Source: Chryseobacterium indologenes (GTDB lineage Bacteria > Bacteroidota > Bacteroidia > Flavobacteriales > Weeksellaceae). Taken from it: a stretch of DNA of 64,000 nucleotides. The stretch covers positions 372,001 through 436,000 of the forward strand of contig LAZY01000078.1 of the NCBI GenBank assembly GCA_001013295.1, read 5' to 3'. The translations under genes and the position numbers were made by a program. Under the pieces are notes generated by a model. The model did no database searches and was not told the origin of the DNA. It was given only the letters and a program-made list of their open reading frames with translations. Positions 25,649 to 35,388 of this stretch are shown here, in pieces; positions within the stretch are counted from its first letter, which is position 1; every line of letters begins with the position of its first letter.

Positions 25649-27136
25649 ATGAATAGTCCGGTTAGAATTCCTTATGAAAGTTTTATAAAAATCGATAGAG
25701 ACTCAGAGACTTCAATCTATCTTCAGATCGCCAATCAGCTGATCAATGCTATCCAAAGAGGATTTTTACCTTTCGGGACCAAGCTTCCGGGAACGAGGAC
25801 CTTCAGTGAAATGCTGGAGATTCACAGAAATACAGCGGTAGCCGTGTATGAGGAATTGTCTGCCCAGGGCTGGACGGAGAGTCTTCCGAATAAAGGAACC
25901 TTTATCATTGGAAAAGTTCAGGAAAAACCTGTAAAAATGAATGATTTTGAACAGAAAAGTCTTCAAAACTATCCTAAAACTACTGGTTTTGGCTTCAAAA
26001 CATCAAATATTCTGGATAATCCGTTTGAGCATTCAGACTGTGAATATGTCTTTAATGATGGTGTACCGGACATCAGACTGACTCAGATCGCAAAGCATTC
26101 AAGATTTTACAGCTCTATTCTTAAACGTAAATCTAATCAGAAAATCTCCGGGCATTATAATCATGACGGAAGTGAATTCTTCAAAGAACATTTGTCCAGA
26201 TACCTCAATTTGTCCCGTGGACTTCCTATTTCCAAGAATAATCTCTTGATCACCAGAAGTACGGAAATGAGTATCTATATCGTTTCTGAGATTCTTCTTT
26301 CGCCCGGAGATGTGGTCCTTGTAGGGGCATTAAGTTATTTTTCTGTCAATATGATCTTCATGAAAGCAGGGGTTCAGATGGTTTCCATTCCTATCGATGA
26401 AGACGGTATCATTGTAGAAAGTGTTCGGGAAGCATGTAAAAAGCAGAAAATAAGAATGCTTTATCTTACCCCTCACCACCACTATCCTACTACGGTAGCA
26501 TTGAGTGCACAGAGAAGGCTTGAACTTCTGGAGCTTGCCCATGAATACGGATTTGTCATTCTTGAAGATGATTACGATTATGAATTCCATTATGATAAAA
26601 GTCCTATCCTTCCTTTGGCGAGCGCAGATACCCATGGAATGGTTATTTATATCGGTTCTTTCGGGAAATCTTTAGCTCCGGGATTCAGGACCGGGTTTAT
26701 TGTGGCTCCGGAAAATCTGATGGTGGAAATGAGGAAGTATCTCGGAATCATAGACCGTCAGGGAGATATTCTGATGGAAAGAGCTCTCGGTGAGATGATT
26801 GCGGAAGGAGAAATCAACCGCTATCTTAAAAAGTCACTGAAAGTATATCAGGAAAGACGGGATAGTCTTAGTCTGTTGCTACAGGATTATCTGGGAGATC
26901 TTGTTCGTTTTCAAAAGCCTTCCGGAGGTCTGGCAATATGGCTGGAATGGAATATTCCTGTAAATCTGATGCAGCTCAGCCGGAATTGTGCCCGGGAAAA
27001 TCTCTTTATTCCCAAAACATTACTTTATCAGAATAAAGACCTTACTGCAATGCGGTTAGGTTTTGGAGATCTTAATCCTGATGAAATGGAAAAAAGTGTT
27101 GCTATTTTTTCGAAAAATGCAAAATTTTTCCGCTGA
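25649..27136 (+). CDS. MocR family regulator (GntR HTH fused to PLP aminotransferase fold)
   Basis: 495 aa. Residues about 15-85 are a GntR winged helix (IYLQIANQLINAIQRG, LPGTRTFSEMLEIHRNTAVAVYEEL), then a linker of about 60 residues and a fold-type I aminotransferase domain with LEDDYDYEFHYD and the PLP lysine in YIGSFGKSLAPGFRTG. MocR proteins sense an amine or PLP through this domain; PdxR, GabR and TauR are examples. It is divergent from the biotin operon with 66 bp between starts. BioF and BioA products are PLP-enzyme substrates, so KAPA or DAPA sensing is an attractive inference; regulating PLP synthesis or another gene is the alternative. Confidence 0.92.
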   Translation: MNSPVRIPYESFIKIDRDSETSIYLQIANQLINAIQRGFLPFGTKLPGTRTFSEMLEIHRNTAVAVYEELSAQGWTESLPNKGTFIIGKVQEKPVKMNDFEQKSLQNYPKTTGFGFKTSNILDNPFEHSDCEYVFNDGVPDIRLTQIAKHSRFYSSILKRKSNQKISGHYNHDGSEFFKEHLSRYLNLSRGLPISKNNLLITRSTEMSIYIVSEILLSPGDVVLVGALSYFSVNMIFMKAGVQMVSIPIDEDGIIVESVREACKKQKIRMLYLTPHHHYPTTVALSAQRRLELLELAHEYGFVILEDDYDYEFHYDKSPILPLASADTHGMVIYIGSFGKSLAPGFRTGFIVAPENLMVEMRKYLGIIDRQGDILMERALGEMIAEGEINRYLKKSLKVYQERRDSLSLLLQDYLGDLVRFQKPSGGLAIWLEWNIPVNLMQLSRNCARENLFIPKTLLYQNKDLTAMRLGFGDLNPDEMEKSVAIFSKNAKFFR

Positions 27137-27439
27137 CTTACAATTTTGGGGATTTTCCAGACTGCCATTTTATCCATTATTTGGATTTTTGAATCTCATT
27201 TTATATTACATTTTCATTAATTCTAAAGATTTTTATTTCCCATTCCAAAGTGTTTTGTCTCATTTTGGGACTGATAAAAAATACACTGTACAGCCTGAAA
27301 CACTATAAAAGCATAGGGTTATCTGAAGTGTTATTCTCAACGGACTCACATTCATTTGAAATATGTGATAAATATCATTTTGATTTTTTGATCAATAATA
27401 TTCTATATTTACCTCATTATTTTTAATTGTTCTAAATAA
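27137..27439. other. Gap upstream of the siderophore receptor
   Basis: 303 bp without a gene. The last 60 bp carry the receptor promoter and a possible Fur site. The first part is the tail of the MocR gene region and shows no clear terminator. Confidence 0.5.
27363..27411 (+). promoter_or_regulatory. Promoter and possible iron-regulator site of siderophore receptor
   Basis: TTG at 27380-27382 and TATATTTA at 27404-27411 with a 21-bp spacer fit the flavobacterial promoter with one change from TAnnTTTG. Overlapping the -33 box, TGATAAATATCA (27366-27377) is a dyad reminiscent of half a Fur box. The iron-regulator call is weak. Confidence 0.4.
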
Positions 27440-29671
27440 ATGAAACAGCAATATGCACTTTCAGTCATTCTATTGGCTGCCTTTACTGCATCTACTTCTG
27501 CACAGAACAAGCAGGACAGTATTACTACAAAAGATATCAAAGAGGTTGTATTGGTATCTTCACGTTCTCCGAAACAAATAAGTGATATTCCGGGAACGGT
27601 CTGGATCATTGGAGAAAAAGAACTTCAGACCCAGATAAGAGGCGGTGCCGGATTGAAAGAAGTATTGGGAAATATGATTCCCGGTTTTGATTTCGGAAAT
27701 CAGGGACGTACCAATTATGCTCAAAATATGAGAGGGAGAAATGTCCTGGTCATGCTGAACGGGGTTTCGCTGAACAATACAAGAGCTTCAAGCAGGCAGT
27801 TTGATGCCATCGATCCTTTTAATATCGAAAGAATTGAAGTATTATCCGGAGCCTCTGCTATTTACGGCGGAGATTCTACAGGAGGAATCATCAATATTAT
27901 TACCAAGAAGCCAACATCGAATAAACTGGCCTTTGAAACTTCTGTAGGCCTTAAAACAGGTTTTCATAAAGATGATCTGGATAAAAGAATTGCTCAGTCT
28001 GTTGAAGGCGGTAATGATAAAGTAAAATTCAGATTGGGAGCGGCTTTCACTCAGAATGAAGGAGCTTTTGACGCCAGTGGAAATCAGATTATTACGGATG
28101 TGAAACAGGCAGATTTCCAATACAATAGATCCATAGATCTTTTGGGGGGACTTAGTATAAAACTGAGCCCGGATCAGGATCTGAGTTTGGATCTGCAATA
28201 TTATAATTCGAAGGTCAGAAATAAAAAATGGCTTTCTTTCGGACCCGGATTTACAGGATTTACCTCCAAAAATCCGGATTTGATCAATGTATTGGGAGGT
28301 GCTGATTCTGATGTGGTTCCCCGTACGGAACGTTTTATGGCTAATCTGCAGTATAACCTCCGTAATATTTTAGGCGGACATAATTTGCTTGTACAAGCTT
28401 ATGGAAGACGTGAAGAAGCAGACTTTGGAGCCTCTTTCGCGGAAGTTCCCAAACCTCCTGCAGGAGTCACTCTTCCTGTATTTCTTGCTTCTGCCAGAGG
28501 AAACACCGATGTATATGGAGCAAAAGCAGTACTTTCCAAAAAATGGAATGCGTTCAGTTTCACCTATGGTACAGACATAGACTTTGAGAACTTCCATGGT
28601 GATCAGGCTCTATTTAATCCCAAAATCAGCAGTGAATCCGGTGGATTGATCAATAAAGCGGATGCTTTTGTAGGAAGATACCCGGATACGAAGATTTTTA
28701 CCCTTGCAGGATTTATTCAGGCAGACTGGAATATTACAAAGCAATTGACCTTATCCGGAGGAGTGAGACAGCAGTTTATCAATGTAAAACTGGATGATTT
28801 TGTAGGATTTAAAGAGCAGGTATATATGCATTTCGGGTATGGAAATTCTGCAGATGTGGTAAAAGGAGGAAAAAATAATTATGACGTGACCTTGCTGAAT
28901 GGAAGTTTATTGTATAAAATTTCTCCTCTGTGGCAGACATGGTTCAGTTTTTCACAAGGATTTGCCGTTCCTGATGCTGCCAAATCTTATGGTTTTGGAA
29001 AATATCAGCTAAATAATAACCGTTGGAACCTCTTGAACAGTATGAATATTGCCGATCAGCCGTTAAGCGGAATCAAAACAGATCAGATTGAACTCGGGTT
29101 CAGACATAACAGAGGTACGGAAGCAGGATTATATGCACAGGGTTCATTTTTCTATGCGTTATCCAGCAAAACTCTGAAAATAGACAATGCCGCTTTTACG
29201 GTGTCTTTACTTGATCAGAAGCTTAGAAACTACGGTTTTGAAGGGGCTTTGGGCTACCGTTTTGCACAGGGACTTGAATTGGGAGGGAATATTCTTTTGA
29301 TGCAGTCTGAAACTCAAACGGTGGATAATGGCTGGCAAAACCAATCGGTTTATACAACCAACCCATCCAAGTTTATGGTCTTCACAGGCTGGAATACAAA
29401 GAGGTTTTCATTACGACTGCAGATGCAGAATTCCATGAACTATACCGATCTGGCAGACATGAAAATCACAGGCTATACCCTATTCGACTTTATGGGGGAT
29501 ATTAAACTGAATAAAGGAACGATCAACTTCGGAGTTCAGAATATTTTTAATAAGCAGTATACTTCAATTTGGGGACAACGTTCCGTATTTTTCTATGGGG
29601 CTCCTCAGAAAGCATTTGCTTATCAGGGCCGCGGAACAACGTTTTCTGTAGGCTACACGATTACTTATTAG
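27440..29671 (+). CDS. TonB-dependent siderophore receptor
   Basis: 743 aa outer-membrane receptor. Signal peptide MKQQYALSVILLAAFTASTSA; TonB-box-like EVVLVSS just after it; plug domain with GRNVLVMLNGVSLNN and IERIEVLSGASAIYGGDSTGGIINIITKK; then a 22-strand barrel ending in the terminal aromatic residue YTITY. It lacks the N-terminal carboxypeptidase-like domain of SusC proteins, so it is a classic ferric-siderophore type receptor. It opens the siderophore locus and would import the ferric complex of the molecule made by the downstream genes. Confidence 0.94.
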   Translation: MKQQYALSVILLAAFTASTSAQNKQDSITTKDIKEVVLVSSRSPKQISDIPGTVWIIGEKELQTQIRGGAGLKEVLGNMIPGFDFGNQGRTNYAQNMRGRNVLVMLNGVSLNNTRASSRQFDAIDPFNIERIEVLSGASAIYGGDSTGGIINIITKKPTSNKLAFETSVGLKTGFHKDDLDKRIAQSVEGGNDKVKFRLGAAFTQNEGAFDASGNQIITDVKQADFQYNRSIDLLGGLSIKLSPDQDLSLDLQYYNSKVRNKKWLSFGPGFTGFTSKNPDLINVLGGADSDVVPRTERFMANLQYNLRNILGGHNLLVQAYGRREEADFGASFAEVPKPPAGVTLPVFLASARGNTDVYGAKAVLSKKWNAFSFTYGTDIDFENFHGDQALFNPKISSESGGLINKADAFVGRYPDTKIFTLAGFIQADWNITKQLTLSGGVRQQFINVKLDDFVGFKEQVYMHFGYGNSADVVKGGKNNYDVTLLNGSLLYKISPLWQTWFSFSQGFAVPDAAKSYGFGKYQLNNNRWNLLNSMNIADQPLSGIKTDQIELGFRHNRGTEAGLYAQGSFFYALSSKTLKIDNAAFTVSLLDQKLRNYGFEGALGYRFAQGLELGGNILLMQSETQTVDNGWQNQSVYTTNPSKFMVFTGWNTKRFSLRLQMQNSMNYTDLADMKITGYTLFDFMGDIKLNKGTINFGVQNIFNKQYTSIWGQRSVFFYGAPQKAFAYQGRGTTFSVGYTITY

Positions 29672-29805
29672 ACTTAAAAAAATTAAGAATCAGTTTTAAA
29701 TCATCAAATCACAAAATATTAAAAAACACTTAAGCTAAATACCCAGTCTACCCTTAGGTGGTATTGACAATCAAAAAGTAAAAAGCGCACAAACACACCA
29801 TATCT

Positions 29806-31323
29806 ATGAACACAGTTATTACCGGGCAGATTGCCGCGGAGAAGAAAACCCTTTTCCCAAATCTGGAAAATTTATTCTGTGATATCAACATTCACGAATA
29901 TCAGGATGCCATGCACAGAGCACAACAAAGTGTCATTGCATTTTTAGAGCAAACCTACCAGCCTTTCAGTGGAATTTCACCCAAAGACCTGAGAAAACAA
30001 TTTGAATATATAGACCTTAATACTCCCCCTATAAGCTATGAAGAGCTTTTTGACGAGGTAAACGATCTGTATACACAGCATGCCATTGCTTTTCATCATC
30101 CCAAATATGTAGCCCATCTCAATTGTCCGGTCGTGATACCGGCAGTGGCCGCTGAAGCCATGATCAGCTCGATCAATTCTTCTCTGGATACTTGGGATCA
30201 GAGTGCGGGAGGGACTTTGATGGAACAGAAACTTATTGAATGGACCTGTAATGAAGTAGGATTTGATAAGTCATCAGACGGAATATTTACCAGCGGAGGC
30301 TCCCAAAGTAACCTGATGGGAATGCTTTTGGCAAGGGATCATTTCTCTGTTAAATTTTTAAATCATAACATTAAAAAAGACGGACTTCCCAAAGAAGCAC
30401 ATCGTTTCAGGATTTTTGTCTCTGAAGCAGCTCATTTCAGTATTCAGAAGAGTGCCTCTATGCTGGGACTTGGAGAACAGGCTGTGGTGAAAGTGAAAAC
30501 CGACCGCTCTTTCAGAATGAACAGCGTATTGCTGGAAGATGCCGTAAGAAAAGAAATTGCAAACGGAAATATCCCTATTGCTGTAGTCGCTACTGCCGGA
30601 ACTACCGATTTTGGAAATATAGATCCACTGATCAATATCTCCGGAATTGCCAAAAAATATAATCTTTGGTTCCATGTAGATGCCGCTTATGGATGTGCGC
30701 TCCTCTTAACGGAAAAATACCGCCACCTGATCAATGGAATTGAAGAAGCGGATTCTGTAACGATAGATTATCATAAGGCTTTCTTTCAGCCGGTAAGCAG
30801 CAGCGGATTTTTGGTGAAGGATAAAAACTATTTCAGACTGATCACCCACTATGCAGATTACCTGAATCCCAAAGACCATGACGAAGATGAAATTCCGAAT
30901 CAGGTCAACAAATCCATACAGACCACAAGACGTTTTGATGCGCTGAAGCTCTGGTTTACGCTTCGTATCATCGGTAAAAAAGGACTTGGAAATTATATTG
31001 ACAGAATTATCATGACCGCCCGTGAAGCGGTAGACGTTCTGGAAAGTGATCCTCATTTTGAACTTTTGAATTCTTCAGATATTTCAGCATTGGTTTTCCG
31101 CTATACTGCAGACCCTTTCAAAACATTTGACCTGAACAGGATCAATACTTACATCAAATCACAACTTTACAGACAAGGAAATGCCCTCACAGCAGGGACT
31201 AAAGTTAACGGACAATTCTATCTGAAGTTTACCATCCTTAATCCTTTAACGACCATCGAAGACATTACATCAATACTTAACATTATAAAAAAATACGGAA
31301 ATGAATACATTGAAGTCAACTGA
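29806..31323 (+). CDS. PLP-dependent (group II) decarboxylase of siderophore biosynthesis
   Basis: 505 aa, fold-type I PLP decarboxylase of the lysine/diaminobutyrate/DesA class. Conserved parts: DTWDQSAGGTLMEQ, GIFTSGGSQSNLMG, FVSEAAHFSIQKSA, GTTDFGNIDPL, WFHVDAAYGCALLL and the PLP lysine K324 in TIDYHKAFFQP. It would form the diamine (cadaverine from lysine, or a C3/C4 diamine) that is later N-hydroxylated and acylated. Its end overlaps the next gene by 23 bp, so the pair is translationally coupled. Substrate is inferred from cluster makeup, not from the residues. Confidence 0.92.
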   Translation: MNTVITGQIAAEKKTLFPNLENLFCDINIHEYQDAMHRAQQSVIAFLEQTYQPFSGISPKDLRKQFEYIDLNTPPISYEELFDEVNDLYTQHAIAFHHPKYVAHLNCPVVIPAVAAEAMISSINSSLDTWDQSAGGTLMEQKLIEWTCNEVGFDKSSDGIFTSGGSQSNLMGMLLARDHFSVKFLNHNIKKDGLPKEAHRFRIFVSEAAHFSIQKSASMLGLGEQAVVKVKTDRSFRMNSVLLEDAVRKEIANGNIPIAVVATAGTTDFGNIDPLINISGIAKKYNLWFHVDAAYGCALLLTEKYRHLINGIEEADSVTIDYHKAFFQPVSSSGFLVKDKNYFRLITHYADYLNPKDHDEDEIPNQVNKSIQTTRRFDALKLWFTLRIIGKKGLGNYIDRIIMTAREAVDVLESDPHFELLNSSDISALVFRYTADPFKTFDLNRINTYIKSQLYRQGNALTAGTKVNGQFYLKFTILNPLTTIEDITSILNIIKKYGNEYIEVN

Positions 31324-33724
31324 TATTACTGAATATGCAGAAAAGATAAACTATACATCGCTTATCAACTGCTACCTGAAAGAGTTTACCAACTGGAGCC
31401 GTTATCTTGGGATCCCAAAATATGATGAAGGAATTTCGGCCTACCTGAAAAAAACACCTACAAATCTTCATATACGAATCGATTTTTCGTCAATAGGATG
31501 TGACGTGTATGTTCCTGTTACTTATTTTTCAGAAAGTGGAAGACATCTTTTTGATTTTCCTGTTCTGATGAGAGTACTGGATACCGATGAAGTTTCAGAA
31601 CTTGATGTTTACGGTTTTATGACCCTTACCGCTGAATATGCAAAGGGAATTTACCCGGGAATTGATTCTACCACAGTTTTGGGCAGATTGAGTAACAGCA
31701 TTGATAACCTTACAGAATATCTTTACCACTCTTCCCATAGCAAAAAAGCAATCAATGATCTGGAAATCTCATTTATTGAAGCTGAACAGTCTCTTATTCT
31801 TGGACATATCCTGCATCCGGTTCCAAAATCAAAACAGGGATTCAATGGAGAGGATCTGTTGAAATACTCTCCTGAGACTTCCGGAAGATTCCAGTTGTTT
31901 TATTTCCTGGTCAATCCGGAGAATATCATTGAGAAAAATGCTGATGGAGACCTTGTCAGTAAAGAATTGGGTGAAAAGATCTATCCGATCCTTACTCCGG
32001 AACATAAAAAACTTTGGGATCAGCATCCTGAATACCATATTTTACCAATGCATCCATGGGAGGCCGATTACCTGCTGAGCCAGGAGAATGTACAGATCAT
32101 GGAAGAGCAGGGAATTCTTTTTGCATTAGGGCATTATGGAGAGTACTTCACTCCTACTTCCTCGGTAAGAACAGTATACAGTGAAGACAATAAATGGATG
32201 TTTAAATTTTCCCTACACGTAAAAATTACCAATTCTGAACGAATTAATCTTTACCCGGAACTTCACCGTGGGTATGACATCAGCAGACTTTTGAAAACAG
32301 ATTGGGGACAAAACCTGCAGAGAGATTTCCCGGAAATAGATTTTATGGTAGATCCGGCTTTCATGGCGGTTACTTTCAATGGAAAAATAATTAATGGATT
32401 CAATATCAGCATCAGAAGAAATCCGTTCCAGGGAGAGCATAAAAATAAGAATGTTACCCTTTTGGCTGCGCTGTGTCAGGATGGTATTCTTGGAAAACCT
32501 TCAAGGCTTCAGAATATCATCACCCATACTGCTGAAAAGCTGGATCAGTCTGTAGAAAAAATTGCTTTGGAATGGTTCAAACAATATCTTCATCTTTGTG
32601 TAAGACCTATTGTCAGAATTCTGAATACTTATGGGCTTGCATGTGAATTCCATCAGCAGAATGTCATGATAGAGCTTGATAAAAATGGTTTTCCGGCAAA
32701 AATCTATTTCAGGGATAATCAGGGATTCTTTTTCAGAGAAGGAAGAAAAGATCTGGTTTCTATAGCCCTTCCGGGGATTGCAGATGAAAGTCAGTCTATT
32801 ATAGATGAAGAATCTTTAGCTCCAAAATATACTTATTATCTCGTTACCAACAATATTTTAGGGATGGTGAATGCATTGGGATGTAACAGATTGGCAGATG
32901 AAAAGAAACTGATCGATCTGGTATATAAAGCATTCAAAGAACTGGAAAATGAAGATGAAACCGGACTGGTAAGCTATATCATCAATAAAAGAAACTGGTA
33001 TACCAAAGGAAACCTGATCACCAGTCTTCAGAATATCAACGAAGCGGATGAGTCATTGGAATATCCTGCCGTTTTCCTTGATACTCCTAACCCACTTACG
33101 AAATACTTCTACAGCCATCAGCTGATTAAGCCTGCTACAAAAGAATCAGTGTATTCATGTTATTTTGAAGATGAAAATATAACTATCAGTATCCGCCCTT
33201 TTGATATGGACCGTGATTTTGAAATGGTTCATGAATGGTTCAATATGGAACATGCCAAGCCCTACTGGAAAATGGATGGCCCGAAAAGGGATCTCGAACT
33301 TTGGTTCAGAACCATTCTTCCAAGTGATGAACAACACAGTTTTATTGGAGAAATCAACGGTGTTCCCCAGTTCAGCTTTGAACCTTACTGGCCCATGAGA
33401 GATATTGTAGGAGCTTATTATGATTCTCTGCCAACGGATTATGGAACTCACTTCTTTGTAGCAGAAACCCGCAAGGATAAGAAATATTCTTTCCAGTCTT
33501 TCCAGGTGGCTTTGGATTATATCTTCTCTCTTCCTGAAGTAGGAAAATGTATTGGGGAAGCTTCCGTAGAGGCTGTTCCTACAGACAGGCTGATCACCAA
33601 ATTGGGCTATACAAGAGAAGGCGTAATCACCATGCCCCATAAAACAGCATATCTTACATTCTGTACCCGTGAAAATTACTGGGAAAAATGCCCGGAAAGT
33701 AAACTGGAAGTGCATAACACTTAG
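31301..33724 (+). CDS. IucA/IucC-type NIS synthetase fused to a GNAT N-acyltransferase
   Basis: 807 aa. Residues about 130-600 are an NRPS-independent siderophore synthetase: LGHILHPVPKSKQGF, HILPMHPWEADYL, PTSSVRTVY, KFSLHVKITNSERIN, ACEFHQQNVMIELD and YFRDNQGFFF are its ATP and carboxylate binding segments. Residues about 620-800 are an AlcB/RhbD-type acetyl/acyl transferase (ISIRPFDMDRDFEMVHEWFN, TDRLITKLGYTREGV). One protein would thus acylate the N-hydroxy-diamine and condense it. Related functions are separate or fused in the opposite order elsewhere. Product could be a macrocyclic hydroxamate (bisucaberin or desferrioxamine E type) or a citrate hydroxamate; sequence cannot decide. Confidence 0.93.
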   Translation: MNTLKSTDITEYAEKINYTSLINCYLKEFTNWSRYLGIPKYDEGISAYLKKTPTNLHIRIDFSSIGCDVYVPVTYFSESGRHLFDFPVLMRVLDTDEVSELDVYGFMTLTAEYAKGIYPGIDSTTVLGRLSNSIDNLTEYLYHSSHSKKAINDLEISFIEAEQSLILGHILHPVPKSKQGFNGEDLLKYSPETSGRFQLFYFLVNPENIIEKNADGDLVSKELGEKIYPILTPEHKKLWDQHPEYHILPMHPWEADYLLSQENVQIMEEQGILFALGHYGEYFTPTSSVRTVYSEDNKWMFKFSLHVKITNSERINLYPELHRGYDISRLLKTDWGQNLQRDFPEIDFMVDPAFMAVTFNGKIINGFNISIRRNPFQGEHKNKNVTLLAALCQDGILGKPSRLQNIITHTAEKLDQSVEKIALEWFKQYLHLCVRPIVRILNTYGLACEFHQQNVMIELDKNGFPAKIYFRDNQGFFFREGRKDLVSIALPGIADESQSIIDEESLAPKYTYYLVTNNILGMVNALGCNRLADEKKLIDLVYKAFKELENEDETGLVSYIINKRNWYTKGNLITSLQNINEADESLEYPAVFLDTPNPLTKYFYSHQLIKPATKESVYSCYFEDENITISIRPFDMDRDFEMVHEWFNMEHAKPYWKMDGPKRDLELWFRTILPSDEQHSFIGEINGVPQFSFEPYWPMRDIVGAYYDSLPTDYGTHFFVAETRKDKKYSFQSFQVALDYIFSLPEVGKCIGEASVEAVPTDRLITKLGYTREGVITMPHKTAYLTFCTRENYWEKCPESKLEVHNT

Positions 33725-34074
33725 CATAAATTGAATACTAAAACTTTTAATAGCCTGAATGGGATTGTAAATTCTTAGAAATAAATATGAAGTGTATCTT
33801 TTAAGCAAAGAATATTTTTAAACTGATTATTAAAAGGAAGCAAAGAGAGGAATCAATGAAATTGATTCTTAAGAAACGAACTCAAATCATAAAGCTTCAT
33901 CAACGACGAAGTCGCATCCCTTTGCCCACTTAAATTCATCAGTCGAATTGAAAGAACCTTTGCGTTAAAAAAATATCCAATTCTCATTTGAAAACAAAAC
34001 CGACCAAAACTTCAACCTCACTAGCTAGATGGAGTTGAAACACTTTTAAACATTAATTTATAATACAAAATACA
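33725..34074. other. Gap inside the siderophore locus
   Basis: 350 bp with no gene, interrupting an otherwise tight plus-strand series. About half is the repeat-like element at 33799-33969. The end includes CTAGCTAG (34021) and a TTG start context. Confidence 0.5.
33799..33969. repeat. Second TTTAACGCAA-type intergenic element
   Basis: The right end CTTTGCGTTAAA (33958-33969) is the inverse of TTTAACGCAAAG; the left end TTTTAAGCAAAG (33799-33810) is a degraded copy. The interior contains a small palindrome CGACGAAGTCG (33904-33914). It shares its terminus with the element at 21841-22005. No coding frame. Confidence 0.45.
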
Positions 34075-35388
34075 TTGGAAAATAATAAAATATACGACAT
34101 TATCGGGATCGGAATTGGTCCTTTTAACCTTGGATTGGCAGCGCTTATTGAGCCGGTGGAAAATGTTTCCGCCTTATTTCTTGATCAGGCCGATGGCTTT
34201 GATTGGCATCCTGGACTCATGCTGGATAATGCCACGCTACAGGTCCCTTTCATGGCAGACCTGGTAACAATGGCAGACCCGAAAAGTAAATACAGTTTTC
34301 TCAACTTTTTAAAAGAAACAGACCGTCTGTATAAATTCTATATCAGAGGAGATTTCTTTATTTTAAGAAAAGAATACAATGTGTACTGTCAATGGGCAGC
34401 AGATCAGCTGGAAAGTTGTCTATTCGGGAAAAAGGTAGAAAATATTATTTTTAACGAAGCAGATCAGGTATTTGTTATCGATGTTCTGGACCTGAAGAAC
34501 AATGATGTGAGCCAGTATACTGCAAAAAAAATAGTATTGGGAACCGGAACACAGCCTAGTCTTCCGGCTTTTATGGAAGGAAAAAACTTTCCGAATGTCA
34601 TTCATACATCAGAGTACCTGGATTATAAAGAACAGATTCTTAATGCGGGTTCTGTTTCCATTATTGGTTCCGGACAAAGCGCGGCTGAAATCTTTCAGGA
34701 TCTTCTTCCGGAAACTGAAGAAAGCTTCTTTATGAGCTGGTTTACAAGACCGGACCGCTTCTTCCCTATGGAATATTCTAAACTGACGCTTGAACTCACT
34801 TCACCGGAATATGTAGATCATTTTTATCATATGCCGCCTTCACAGCGTAAAGCTATCCTGGCAAATCAGCCACCACTTTATAAAGGGATTAATTTTGACC
34901 TGATCAATGATATTTTTGATACCCTATATGGAATGAGCGTTGGTAATGAGCCTTTATACGTCGCTTTAAAACCAAGTTGCCAGCTTGACAGTATTTCTCC
35001 GGAAGGAAATTCGTATGCCTTGAATTTTACCCATGTACAGGATAATGTCACTTTTACTCATATTTCAGAGTATATCATTCTGGCGACAGGCTACAAATAC
35101 AAAGAACCAAAGTTTTTAAAAGGGATTGAAAACCTTATTCAAAGAAATGAGGACGGATTATTCGAAGTTAGTCGCTATTATACTGTAGATCACGCTAAAA
35201 ATATCTTTGTTCAGAATGCCGAGCTGCATACTCATGGTTTTGTGACACCGGATTTGGGTATGGGAGCATATCGTAATGCTTTGATCATTAATGCAGTGGC
35301 CGGAAAAGAAGTATATAAAGTAGAAAAAAGAATTGCTTTTCAGGAGTTTAATACCCAGAAGATATGGACCGCAAAACATTCATCTTAG
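34075..35388 (+). CDS. Lysine/ornithine/diamine N-monooxygenase of siderophore biosynthesis
   Basis: 437 aa flavin-dependent N-hydroxylase of the IucD/PvdA/SidA family. FAD motif GIGIGPFNLGLAAL near the N-terminus, LDNATLQVPFMADLVTM substrate loop, NADPH motif SIIGSGQSAAEIFQDLL, and the LATGYKYKEP signature late in the protein. It makes the hydroxylamine that becomes the hydroxamate iron ligand. The start is TTG at 34075; no ATG gives the full FAD motif. It overlaps the MATE gene by up to 25 bp. Confidence 0.94.
   Translation: MENNKIYDIIGIGIGPFNLGLAALIEPVENVSALFLDQADGFDWHPGLMLDNATLQVPFMADLVTMADPKSKYSFLNFLKETDRLYKFYIRGDFFILRKEYNVYCQWAADQLESCLFGKKVENIIFNEADQVFVIDVLDLKNNDVSQYTAKKIVLGTGTQPSLPAFMEGKNFPNVIHTSEYLDYKEQILNAGSVSIIGSGQSAAEIFQDLLPETEESFFMSWFTRPDRFFPMEYSKLTLELTSPEYVDHFYHMPPSQRKAILANQPPLYKGINFDLINDIFDTLYGMSVGNEPLYVALKPSCQLDSISPEGNSYALNFTHVQDNVTFTHISEYIILATGYKYKEPKFLKGIENLIQRNEDGLFEVSRYYTVDHAKNIFVQNAELHTHGFVTPDLGMGAYRNALIINAVAGKEVYKVEKRIAFQEFNTQKIWTAKHSS

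Noticed and set aside
27366..27377. Full Fur box upstream of the siderophore receptor
   Set aside because: Only five-base arms fit; recorded within the promoter entry at low weight and not claimed as a proven Fur site.
33155..33808. 217-codon minus-strand frame opposite the NIS-GNAT fusion
   Set aside because: Antisense shadow; the plus frame is a well-formed acyltransferase domain.
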